Source: JALHNI01 sp044226365
Lineage (GTDB): Bacteria > Acidobacteriota > Terriglobia > Bryobacterales > Bryobacteraceae
Assembly: GCA_044226365.1 (NCBI GenBank)
Contig: JBGAHE010000008.1
Coordinates: 1-64,000 of the forward strand
Length of the DNA: 64,000 bases
Reading direction: 5' to 3'
Both the position numbers and the translations under genes were made by a program. Positions 32,540 to 40,427 of the stretch are shown here, piece by piece. The stretch's first letter is position 1, and every line of letters starts with the position of its first letter. Below the pieces are notes generated by a model. It saw only the letters and a list, made by a program, of their open reading frames with translations. It had not been told where the DNA came from and ran no database searches.

Positions 32540-34030
32540 ATGCCTTTCGGTGATTCCCGGATCAATCGTCGGAGCCTGTTTGCCGGCGCGCTCGGCGCGA
32601 CGGCGGCGATGGCGGCTCCCACCACGCAAACGCGCTCCTTTACCGCTAACACGGAGAACAAAGACCTGAAAGAGACGCAGCTCTTTCTGGACGATACGTG
32701 GATTGAAGAGACTTATCGCCTGGAACGGGTCTGGGAGCCGGCCGAGATCTTTCCGGAGCCCGTCCTGCGGCCGGAGACGGCGGTAGACGGCTACCAGATC
32801 GTGATCTCCGGTGGCTCCGTGCATCGCGTCGGCGACGAGTGGCGAATGTACTACATGACGTACAACCGGCCCGAGCCGATGCGAATGTGCATGGTGACCA
32901 GCACGGATGGCATTCGCTGGGAGCGGCCGAAGCTCGGCCGCGTAGAGTATCGGGGCAACAAGAACAACAACATCGTTTGGCACCCGCCAGCTGAGCAGTC
33001 CTTTACCGCGGTGACGGTTTGCCACGATACGGCTGACCCGGCGAATCCGTTCAAGATGATGTACTACGGCGCGGGCGGCGGCAAACCCACCGGCACCTAC
33101 GTCGCCACCAGCCCGGACGGCATTGACTGGAACCTGCGGCCGAACCCTGTGCTCGAAACGACGGGCGACCAGACCAACCTGATGGGAACCCGCGATCGCA
33201 ACGGCAAGTTCGTGGCCTATCTGCGCCACAAGCAGATGCTGCCGCGCCATCGGGCCCGCACGATCTGGCGCACCGAAAGCGAAGACTTCATCAACTGGAA
33301 GGAGCCGTCGTCCATCCTGCGTCCGGACCTGCAGGACGATCCCAACGTCGAGCTCTACGGCTTCACCGGCTTCCCGTATAACGACATCTACCTGGGCCTG
33401 ATCGAGCGTTGGAAGGGCAACCCGGACGTCTTTGAGATTCATCCGGCCTGGAGCCACGACGGCCTGCAGTGGCATCGGGCGATCGATCGTTCGAAGCCGC
33501 TCATCTCGCCGCGCTTTCCGTGGAACGAGCGCTGGAACAGCACCGTCAACACGGCGCCGCATCGCTCCGGCAATACGCTGCGCTTCTACTTTGGCGGGCG
33601 CAGCAAGGCCCACGGACAGGAGCTTGGCCAGGTGTACGGCGCGGTGGGCATGGCGGTGATTCCGATCGACCGCTTCGCCGCCATCCGCGGCGACTACAAG
33701 GAAGGGCAGTTGATCACCAAACCAATGAAGTGGCCCGGCGGCGACCTGATGCTCAACTGCAACTACACGCGCTATCCACAGGGCTTCTACAACGGCGGGG
33801 GTGGCACGATCGAAGTGGAGGTGCAGGAAGAGAACGGCACGCCCATCCCCGGTTTTTCGGGCGATGACAAGGCCAAGTTCAATAACCTGAACCCCTTTCC
33901 GTGGGGCGAACGGGTGAAGCCGGTGCTGTGGCCCAAGGACAAGTCTTTGCGCGAGCTTGCCGGCCGGCGTATCCGCCTGGTCTTCCTGTTGAAGGACTCT
34001 CGCCTGTATGGCTTCAAGGCTAGCTTCTAA
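32540..34030 (+). CDS. Exported five-bladed-propeller glycosidase-like protein A
   Basis: A 496-aa product with a Tat leader (INRRSLFAGALGATAAMA). The core repeats propeller blades of the GH32/43/62-like type, marked by S-x-D-G-x-x-W turns (TSTDGIRWERP, TSPDGIDWN, WSHDGLQWHR) and strands such as VGDEWRMYYMTYN. A C-terminal jelly-roll-like domain (GGTIEVEVQEENG...LRELAGRRIRLVFLLKDSRLYGFKA) matches that of the window's other propellers. I cannot name a glycosidase family or confirm catalytic acids. An upstream degenerate operator links it to the fucosidase regulon. The IclR gene follows 37 bases later on the same strand. Confidence 0.72.
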   Translation: MPFGDSRINRRSLFAGALGATAAMAAPTTQTRSFTANTENKDLKETQLFLDDTWIEETYRLERVWEPAEIFPEPVLRPETAVDGYQIVISGGSVHRVGDEWRMYYMTYNRPEPMRMCMVTSTDGIRWERPKLGRVEYRGNKNNNIVWHPPAEQSFTAVTVCHDTADPANPFKMMYYGAGGGKPTGTYVATSPDGIDWNLRPNPVLETTGDQTNLMGTRDRNGKFVAYLRHKQMLPRHRARTIWRTESEDFINWKEPSSILRPDLQDDPNVELYGFTGFPYNDIYLGLIERWKGNPDVFEIHPAWSHDGLQWHRAIDRSKPLISPRFPWNERWNSTVNTAPHRSGNTLRFYFGGRSKAHGQELGQVYGAVGMAVIPIDRFAAIRGDYKEGQLITKPMKWPGGDLMLNCNYTRYPQGFYNGGGGTIEVEVQEENGTPIPGFSGDDKAKFNNLNPFPWGERVKPVLWPKDKSLRELAGRRIRLVFLLKDSRLYGFKASF

Positions 34031-34067
34031 CAACTCGGTTTGGTTACAATCGGCTCATCCGGGAACC

Positions 34068-34862
34068 ATGCCACGAAAGGCCGAGACCGCAAACAACCTC
34101 CAAACAGGAACCCGAGCCATCACGCGCGCGCTGGAAGTGCTCTGCTGCTTCAGTTCGGCCAAACCGGAATGGGGCATCAGTGAAATGGCCGAAGACCTCG
34201 GCTATTCGCGCAGCGTCATTCATCGCATTCTGAGCACGCTCGAGTTCGAGCGTTTCGTGGAGCGCACCGAAGCACGCCGTTACCGGCTGGGCACGCGGGC
34301 GCTGCTGGTGGGTCAGACGTCCCGGGTTTCGAATCGCCTGATCTGGGAGGCGGAACCACGACTGGATGCTCTCGCTAACAGTGTGAAGGGTGTGGCGCAT
34401 CTGGGGATCCTGGAAGGAAGCGAAGTGGTGGAGTTGGCGCGCAGTACGACGCGCCGCCTGCCCATGGGCGTGGAGCGTCCGCATTTCCGGATGCCCGCAC
34501 ACGCCACCGCGCTCGGCAAGGTGCTGCTCGCCTATTCCCCGCCCCACGTGCGCGAGCGCTACTTCTCACTACGCCGGTCGCTGAGGCGGTTCACCGAGAA
34601 GACGATCTGCAGTACCGTGGAACTCAACTCGCACATTCAAACCGTGCTGACGCAGGGTTACGCGATGGATGACGAAGAGTGCAAGCTGGGCTATCGTTGC
34701 GTGGCGATTCCGGTGTACGACACGCACGGCTCGCTGATCGCGGCGCTTAGCGTGTCGAAGAAAAAGCCGTTCCCGGAGGAAGCCGAGACGTATCACATGC
34801 TGAAGAGCATGCTGATCACCGCGCGTGATCTGGCGCTGCCGTCAACCGGGACTCCTCTGTAA
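34068..34862 (+). CDS. IclR-family transcriptional regulator 1
   Basis: A 264-aa regulator with an N-terminal winged helix (ITRALEVLCCFSSA...GISEMAEDLGYSRSVIHRILSTLE) and a C-terminal effector domain with the family signature MPAHATALGKVLLAY and the closing RCVAIPVYDTHGSLIAALSVS. Such proteins bind small carboxylates, including sugar acids, and act on palindromic sites. ATG 34068 is chosen since homology starts soon after. Its 3' end overlaps the convergent aldolase gene by 47 bases. It is the closest regulator to operator copy 2 and a candidate owner of the regulon. Confidence 0.9.
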   Translation: MPRKAETANNLQTGTRAITRALEVLCCFSSAKPEWGISEMAEDLGYSRSVIHRILSTLEFERFVERTEARRYRLGTRALLVGQTSRVSNRLIWEAEPRLDALANSVKGVAHLGILEGSEVVELARSTTRRLPMGVERPHFRMPAHATALGKVLLAYSPPHVRERYFSLRRSLRRFTEKTICSTVELNSHIQTVLTQGYAMDDEECKLGYRCVAIPVYDTHGSLIAALSVSKKKPFPEEAETYHMLKSMLITARDLALPSTGTPL

Positions 34863-35628
34863 GCCCGCGCGCCACGCGCAGCGCTTCGCGAGCCGAGGTG
34901 GTGAGGCCGGACAGGTCTCCGGTGACCACCAGCATGGTGAAGCCTTGTTCAATGCGGCGGCGAATGTCGCTTTCGGCTTTGGCGACGGTCCCCAACGCGA
35001 CGCCGTGCCTGGCGGCGCTCTGCGCTACCTTGGCAATGCTCTGGCTTACCAGGGAATGCGTAGTGTCAAAGGGCACGCCCAAGTCGGCGGACAGGTCGCC
35101 CGGGCCGACGAAGATCATGTCGACTTCCGGCGTGGCGACGATCTCTTCGATGTTCTCAACGGCCTGGGCCGTCTCCACCTGCACGATCACCAGGATCTCC
35201 TGATTGGCGGCCGCCACGTACTCGGGCGAGGTGAGGCCCCAGCGGGAGGCGGCCAGCATGCAGCCCAAGCCTCGAACTCCGGCCGGCGGATACTTGCTGC
35301 GGCTAACGGCGTCGCGCGCTTCCGCGCCGGTGTTGACAAACGGCACCACGATGCCCTTGACGCCCGTATCCAGTACCCGCTTCAACTGCCAGGCGTCATC
35401 ACCGGCGACGCGTGCGATCGGCACGGTCTTTGAGCCGCGCAACAGTGCCACCATAAGGTGCAATTGTTCAATGCTGAAAGCGCCATGCTCCAAATCGAAG
35501 AACAGGAAGTCGAAACCGAGCGTGGCCAGGGCCTCCACCGCAAAAAAAGACTCCATCGTGACCGCCGCGCCAATGACCACTCGCTGATCGCGCAGGGCTT
35601 GTTTGATGGGATTCAGGGGTTGTGACAT
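34816..35628 (-). CDS. HpcH/HpaI-family class II aldolase (2-oxo-3-deoxy acid type)
   Basis: A 270-aa TIM-barrel aldolase of the HpcH/HpaI/RhmA family, which splits 2-oxo-4-hydroxy (3-deoxy sugar) acids to pyruvate and an aldehyde using a divalent metal. Visible are FFDLEHGAFS (residues about 43-52), IARVAGDDAWQLKRVLDTGVKGIVVPFV and the metal-site VDMIFVGPGDLSADLG. In acid-sugar pathways such enzymes act on 2-keto-3-deoxy-fuconate or -rhamnonate, fitting the fucosidase context, but specificity is not proven. Divergent from the SSS symporter across operator copy 2. Confidence 0.88.
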   Translation of the reverse strand: MSQPLNPIKQALRDQRVVIGAAVTMESFFAVEALATLGFDFLFFDLEHGAFSIEQLHLMVALLRGSKTVPIARVAGDDAWQLKRVLDTGVKGIVVPFVNTGAEARDAVSRSKYPPAGVRGLGCMLAASRWGLTSPEYVAAANQEILVIVQVETAQAVENIEEIVATPEVDMIFVGPGDLSADLGVPFDTTHSLVSQSIAKVAQSAARHGVALGTVAKAESDIRRRIEQGFTMLVVTGDLSGLTTSAREALRVARGLTEESRLTAAPDHAR

Positions 35629-35685
35629 ATCCGCTTAGGCATGGTAACGGCTTTCTGCCGCGGGTTCGGTCGGCGAGACAGCATG

Positions 35686-35702
35686 GTTCCACAGCATGGA
35701 AC
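35686..35702. promoter_or_regulatory. GTTCCA-N5-TGGAAC operator, copy 2 (aldolase / SSS symporter)
   Basis: A perfect dyad (spacer CAGCA) lies near the middle of the 135-base divergent region, 58 bases from the aldolase ATG (35628) and 62 bases from the symporter ATG (35764), so one site can control both directions. Confidence 0.72.
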
Positions 35703-35763
35703 ATCGGAACGCCAGGCCCCCGGATGACCCTTAAAGTTTAACTATCCTGATCGAAAGCAACGC

Positions 35764-37266
35764 ATGCCGCCAACCCTCCAGCTCCATTGGTTAGATTGGG
35801 CGATCGTCGCTCTCTACTTCGCCGCGATGCTCGGCGTGGGCGTGCGCGCCATGCGCAAGGTGAAGAACATCGATGACTATTACACGGGTGGACATCGGTT
35901 CGGCCGCGTGCTGATGATTCTCTATGCCTTTGGGGCAGGTACCCATGCTGATAGCGCCGTCGGCGTCACCTCGCAGTCCTATCGTCTGGGCATGGCCGGC
36001 ATCTGGTACCAGTGGATCCAGATTTTCAACACACCGCTGTATTGGCTGCTAAGCCCGGTGTTCCGGCGGGCGCGCTGCACCACGACGGCCGACTTTTACG
36101 AGATGCGCTACGGGCCTTCGCTCGGACTGCTCTATGGCTTCATGGGCATCGTGGTGAACATCGGTTACTTGAGCGTGGCCTTGCTGGGTTCGGCGAAGCT
36201 GATCGAGTCGCTCACCAACGGATATGTGGGCGCCACCACCGCCACACTGGCCATGACCGGCGCGTTCCTGCTTTACAGCATGATGGGCGGACTGATCGCG
36301 GCGGTGTGGAACGAACTAATCCAGGGCGTGCTCACCATCGTCATGTCGATTCTGCTGGTCCCCTTTGTGTGGATGGCGGTGGGTGGCGTGGACGGAGCGC
36401 GCGCCAAGATTCCGAACCTCGACGCTGTCTTCAGCATGACGGCCCCCGGGGAGATCGGGCTTTACTGGATCATCGCCGCCATGATCAATCAGATGTTCAG
36501 CGTGGTCGCCCAACCGCACATCATGAGCAATAACGCTTCCGCCAAGTCCGAGTTGGACAATCGCATCGGGTTCTGCGCGGGGGTGACGCTCAAGCGCGTT
36601 TGCACGATTTGCTGGGCGCTGACGGGCGTGCTGGCCATTGCTTACTATGGCTCCGGCACGCTCGATGGCGACCACGTCTTCGGCGCATTGGTGCGGGACT
36701 TACTGCCTCGCGGCTTTGCCGGCTTGATGCTGGCGAGCATCATGGCGTCCGTGATGGACAATGGCGCCGTCTACGTCATTACCTCTTCGGCGCTGTTCAC
36801 CCGCAACCTGATGCGCATGGCCAAACGGAAGCCGGCCTTTGAAACCGAGTTGCTCATCAGCCGGATCTTCTCGGTTTGTTTCGCCGCGGCGGGCGTAGGG
36901 CTCACGTTCATGCACGCTGACGTACCAGCGGCGATGCGGTTCATGTTCAACCTGGTACCGCTGATCGGCATCGCCTTCTGGTTAGGCCTGTGGTGGCGGC
37001 GCGCCAATCGATACGGCGCCTGGGCCAGCTTTATCGCCTCCAGCGTGGCGCTGATCGTCGGCACAACGGTGTTTGAATGGACCGGCAACAAACACTTCCC
37101 CACCCTCATTACCTTCTATCTCAGCTGCGGGCTGGGGGCGGGCGTCCTGGCGAGCTTATTGACTAAGCCCGAAGAGCCTCAGTTACTTGATCGTTTCTTC
37201 CTGACCATCAATACGCCGGTGGGCCAGGAAAGCAAGTTAGCCGAATTCTCCAAGGATGCCGCATGA
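35764..37266 (+). CDS. Sodium:solute symporter (SSS family)
   Basis: A 500-aa inner-membrane carrier with about 13 hydrophobic segments. The N-terminus (WAIVALYFAAMLGVGVRA, then VKNIDDYYTGGHRFGRVLMI) and the AGTHADSAVGVTSQSYRLG segment are typical of SSS sugar/organic-acid carriers of the SGLT/PanF/NanT-like type. It is the first gene of a tightly coupled five-gene unit (symporter, 54-aa protein, toroid protein, nanE, amidase). The substrate is probably the sugar acid or amino sugar used by those genes. Confidence 0.9.
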   Translation: MPPTLQLHWLDWAIVALYFAAMLGVGVRAMRKVKNIDDYYTGGHRFGRVLMILYAFGAGTHADSAVGVTSQSYRLGMAGIWYQWIQIFNTPLYWLLSPVFRRARCTTTADFYEMRYGPSLGLLYGFMGIVVNIGYLSVALLGSAKLIESLTNGYVGATTATLAMTGAFLLYSMMGGLIAAVWNELIQGVLTIVMSILLVPFVWMAVGGVDGARAKIPNLDAVFSMTAPGEIGLYWIIAAMINQMFSVVAQPHIMSNNASAKSELDNRIGFCAGVTLKRVCTICWALTGVLAIAYYGSGTLDGDHVFGALVRDLLPRGFAGLMLASIMASVMDNGAVYVITSSALFTRNLMRMAKRKPAFETELLISRIFSVCFAAAGVGLTFMHADVPAAMRFMFNLVPLIGIAFWLGLWWRRANRYGAWASFIASSVALIVGTTVFEWTGNKHFPTLITFYLSCGLGAGVLASLLTKPEEPQLLDRFFLTINTPVGQESKLAEFSKDAA

Positions 37267-37427
37267 TGCGCCGCGAAGACTGGTACCCCCGCCTGGTGAC
37301 ATGGAAAAACTGGGAGATTCAGAAACCGAGCCAGGAATCGGTGGTGGGGTTCTTTATCGTTCTGGCGATCTCGCTGGCGCTGCACGGCACGGTGCTGCTG
37401 ATCTGCCGCATCTTCAAAAGTTCATGA
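37263..37427 (+). CDS. 54-aa single-span membrane protein coupled to the symporter
   Basis: A small frame starts at ATG 37263, overlapping the symporter stop (ATGA), and its own TGA overlaps the next ATG at 37424 in the same way. The product starts MMRREDWYPRLVTWKNWEI and has one hydrophobic span (VVGFFIVLAISLALHGTVLLI) with basic residues around both ends. Translational coupling on both sides strongly supports a real gene. By analogy with small partner subunits known for other SSS carriers it may stabilise or complete the transporter; I recognise no named family. Confidence 0.72.
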   Translation: MMRREDWYPRLVTWKNWEIQKPSQESVVGFFIVLAISLALHGTVLLICRIFKSS

Positions 37428-38443
37428 CTTACTCCGAAAAGAAGCAACAATACCGCCAGGCAGTTTCCCGGGCGGTGCAATGGCTAGTGGACCATCAGGA
37501 AGCCGATGGCGGCCTAGGCGCCTTGCAGACCATGAGCGCCTCAATGGTGGTACCCGCCTCGCTGCTGTTCTGTGGCCGCCCCGAGGAAGCTGCGCGCCAC
37601 ATCCAATGGCAGCGCCACACCTATGTGAAGCCCGAAGGCGGCTTCGATCCTCCGGAGATTCGGGCCGGCCGCGCGTCGTCGCTCGCCGAACGTCCCTATG
37701 GACCCGCCTGGATGATCTACAGCGGACATGTGAACCTGGCTTACGACATATCGCTGCGCGCGCTACCCTCCTTACTGGCGATGCAGGATCCGGCTACGGG
37801 AGGCATGTTCGGCCGGGCCGAAGAGGCCGCCGAAGGCCGCGGCATCGTCAACACCGCCGTCACCGCCGTAGCTTGTCAGGCAGCGTACACGGCTGGGGCC
37901 GTGGAAGCCGCGCGCCGAATGGCCGATCATCTCTGCCGCGTCATTCATGCGAACGACTGGCAGAGCACCTTCTACCCCGCCTGGGACACCGAGCGCGGCT
38001 TGCGCACTGATGACGAACTGGCGCCCACCGGTAACATGCCACGCCGCATTGATCGCTATGCCGCGGACCAGCACCATCATCTGACCGGAGCGCTGATCGC
38101 CATCTTGAGCGACGTTTACGCCATCACCCGGGAGCCCAAGTATCTGGACGCCGCGCGCCAGGTGTTCGAGTTTGTCGCTGGAGCGCCGCGGGCCGTGCTG
38201 CGGACGACGCTGGCGCACAAGCTCGCCTGGGGTTCAGCCTGGTTTTTCCGTGAGACCAGCGATCCACGTTGCCTGGAGGTGGCCTGTGAGATCTGCGACC
38301 ATCTCATCAGCGGCCAGGAGGCTGATGGCTCGTTCGTCCACTGGGCGTTGATTCGCGACGTAAAGGATTGGCCGTACTCCTCGCGCGTGAACCTCACCGC
38401 GCAGTTTGCTCTCTGGCTTGAGCGCGCTTCCCAATGTCTGTAG
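37424..38443 (+). CDS. Alpha/alpha-toroid protein (cyclase/prenyltransferase-like fold), function unknown
   Basis: A 339-aa cytoplasmic protein (no signal peptide). Helical repeats carry Q-x-x-D-G-G-like turns (HQEADGGLGALQ, MQDPATGGMFG, GQEADGSFVHW), as in alpha/alpha toroids such as prenyltransferase/terpene-cyclase or glycan-active (alpha/alpha)6 barrels. Conserved-looking acid and aromatic residues (GPAWMIYSGH, RYAADQHHH) line the predicted core. In a catabolic operon with nanE and an amidase, a sugar isomerase, epimerase or hydrolase role is more plausible than terpene chemistry, but this is inference. ATG 37424 is fixed by the ATGA overlap. Confidence 0.65.
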   Translation: MTYSEKKQQYRQAVSRAVQWLVDHQEADGGLGALQTMSASMVVPASLLFCGRPEEAARHIQWQRHTYVKPEGGFDPPEIRAGRASSLAERPYGPAWMIYSGHVNLAYDISLRALPSLLAMQDPATGGMFGRAEEAAEGRGIVNTAVTAVACQAAYTAGAVEAARRMADHLCRVIHANDWQSTFYPAWDTERGLRTDDELAPTGNMPRRIDRYAADQHHHLTGALIAILSDVYAITREPKYLDAARQVFEFVAGAPRAVLRTTLAHKLAWGSAWFFRETSDPRCLEVACEICDHLISGQEADGSFVHWALIRDVKDWPYSSRVNLTAQFALWLERASQCL

Positions 38444-39114
38444 ACCTGCTGCCCAAGGGGCTCATCGTTTCCTGCCAGGCCGAAGAAGGCGACCCCTTCT
38501 ACGCACCAGAGTATGTGTCACTGTTCGCCCGCGCGGCGGAGATGGGCGGCGCGGTCGGCATCCGGGCGCGAGAGGCGGGCAACGTTCGCGCGATTCGGAG
38601 AGCCGTCTCCTTACCGCTCATTGGCCTCACGAAGTCCGCGTTCCCGGACGGCCGGGTACTGATCACGCCGGACTTCGCCGACGTCGCCGCATTGCTAGAG
38701 GCAGGCGCGGACATCGTGGCGGTGGACGCCACCAACCGGCGGCGCCCGAACGGATTGTCAGGCGCCGATTTCGTCGCGGCACTGCGCCGGCAGTTCCCGC
38801 AAGCCCGCATCCTGGCAGACATCGCCACTCGCGAGGAAGGTCTCGCGGCCGCGGAGGCCGGCGCCCATGCCGTCGCCACCACACTCTCCGGGTATACTCC
38901 GGACACCGAGGACCGCGGCGGCGATGGCCCGGACTGGGAGTTACTCGAGCAACTGGCGCGCGGGTCGCAGGTGCCCGTCATCATGGAAGGCCGCGTGGCA
39001 AGTCCGCAGCAGGCGCGACAGGCGCTTGATCTGGGGGCGCACGCCGTCGTCGTCGGAACCGCGATTACTCGCCCGCGCCTGATTGTCGCCAACTACGTGA
39101 GCGCCTTGCGATGA
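38434..39114 (+). CDS. nanE: Putative N-acetylmannosamine-6-phosphate 2-epimerase (NanE)
   Basis: A 226-aa TIM-barrel protein with the NanE signature. It starts LPKGLIVSCQAEEGDP, then VGIRAREAGNVRAIRRAV, PLIGLTKSAFPD, the catalytic lysine/acid region ADIVAVDATNRRRPNG, AVATTLSGYT and PVIMEGRVASPQQA. Family members convert ManNAc-6-P to GlcNAc-6-P during sialic acid catabolism. It overlaps both neighbours (10 bases with the toroid gene, ATGA with the amidase). No ManNAc kinase is seen in this window, so the sugar or the phosphorylation route may differ. The homology call is strong; the pathway is inferred. Confidence 0.85.
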   Translation: MSVDLLPKGLIVSCQAEEGDPFYAPEYVSLFARAAEMGGAVGIRAREAGNVRAIRRAVSLPLIGLTKSAFPDGRVLITPDFADVAALLEAGADIVAVDATNRRRPNGLSGADFVAALRRQFPQARILADIATREEGLAAAEAGAHAVATTLSGYTPDTEDRGGDGPDWELLEQLARGSQVPVIMEGRVASPQQARQALDLGAHAVVVGTAITRPRLIVANYVSALR

Positions 39115-40427
39115 TCCCGACCGTGACCCAGGCCCTCACTCAGCTTTCGGCTGGCACGCTGACCTCCGAAGTCCTCGTGACCCAGTGCCTGGCGCGCATC
39201 GCAGAACTTGACGCCAGTCTCAACGCCTTCATTACCGTACGTCACGAAGACGCTCTGCGGGAGGCACGGGTGCTCGACGCCGAGCGCGCCGCCGGTCGCT
39301 TGCGCGGGCCGCTGCACGGCATCCCGATCGCCATCAAGGACAATATCGATACGGCCGGGATCCGCACCACCGCCGCCAGCGCGGTGTTTGCTGAGCGCGT
39401 GCCTGAAGCGGATGCGGAAGTGGTGCAGAGACTGAAGCAGGCGGGCGCCATCATCCTGGGCAAAACCAATCTGCAGGAGTTCGGACTGGGCAGTACGTCA
39501 GTGGATAGTCACTTCGGACCCGTGCGCAACCTCTGGGACGAGACTCGCTACGCGGGCGGTTCGTCCGGCGGCTCGGCTTGCGCCGTGGCGGCAGGCATGG
39601 CGCCGGCGGCACTGGGGACGGACACCGGCGGGTCCATCCGCACGCCGGCCGCGTACTGTGGTGTGGTGGGCTTCAAGCCCACTTACGGGCTCGTACCGCT
39701 CAAGGGCATCATCCCCGCCAAGCTGTCGCTCGACCACTGCGGGCCTTTGACACGCACCGTGGCCGATGCGCTGCTTCTCTTCGACGTCCTCGCGGGCACG
39801 CACACTAAGCTCACATCTGTTCACCAACTGCGGGTCGGCGTGCCACGTCCCTACTATTTCGAGAACGTGGATGACGCCGTGGCCGCGTGTGTGGAACCGG
39901 CTCTGCAACGGATCGGGCAACTCACCGCTGGCCTCCGCGACGTAGCGCTTCCCGCGGTGGACCGCATTTCGCTCGCCGGAGAAACGTTCGCCTATCATCG
40001 CGAGCATTGGGAGCGCGATCCGCACGCCTACACGCCGCACGCCAGCCGCGCCATTCTCAACGACTCGAAGGCATCACTCGGCGGTTACATCCGCTCCCGT
40101 TGGCTCCTGGATGAGTTGCGTGCCGAGATCGACCAGGCTTTCGACGGCTTCGACGTGGTGGTGCTGCCCACGCGGCGGCACTTGCCCGAGACGATCCACG
40201 AGTATCTCGAACGCGATCGCCTGGATGTTGTGCTGCCCGAAAACACTGGCCCTTTCAACATTTACGGCATTCCGGCGATCAGCGTTCCTTGCGGTTGGAC
40301 GGCGAATGGTCTGCCAGTGGGTTTGACGATCGCGGGGCCGCGCCATCACGAAGCTAAAGTCCTTTCGCTCGCTCACGCGTTTGAGCAAGTCTTTCAGTCG
40401 GTTCCGTTCGCGGCAAGTTCGCGATAA
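39111..40427 (+). CDS. Amidase-signature hydrolase
   Basis: A 438-aa amidase-signature (GatA-like) enzyme. The Ser-cisSer-Lys triad is visible: Lys in PIAIKDNIDTAG, the cis-Ser in GGSSGGSACAVAAG and the nucleophile Ser in TDTGGSIRTPA. Family members hydrolyse amide C-N bonds; with no GatB/GatC neighbours it is not a tRNA amidotransferase. Coupled to nanE by an ATGA overlap, it may act on an amide or N-acyl group of the imported substrate. Its 3' end overlaps the convergent metallohydrolase gene by 34 bases. Confidence 0.88.
   Translation: MIPTVTQALTQLSAGTLTSEVLVTQCLARIAELDASLNAFITVRHEDALREARVLDAERAAGRLRGPLHGIPIAIKDNIDTAGIRTTAASAVFAERVPEADAEVVQRLKQAGAIILGKTNLQEFGLGSTSVDSHFGPVRNLWDETRYAGGSSGGSACAVAAGMAPAALGTDTGGSIRTPAAYCGVVGFKPTYGLVPLKGIIPAKLSLDHCGPLTRTVADALLLFDVLAGTHTKLTSVHQLRVGVPRPYYFENVDDAVAACVEPALQRIGQLTAGLRDVALPAVDRISLAGETFAYHREHWERDPHAYTPHASRAILNDSKASLGGYIRSRWLLDELRAEIDQAFDGFDVVVLPTRRHLPETIHEYLERDRLDVVLPENTGPFNIYGIPAISVPCGWTANGLPVGLTIAGPRHHEAKVLSLAHAFEQVFQSVPFAASSR

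Noticed and set aside
32384..34033. Upstream extension of receptor 1 to 34033, giving a 1610-aa protein
   Set aside because: The extension is antisense to propeller A, and the receptor has its own ribosome site and signal peptide at 32383.
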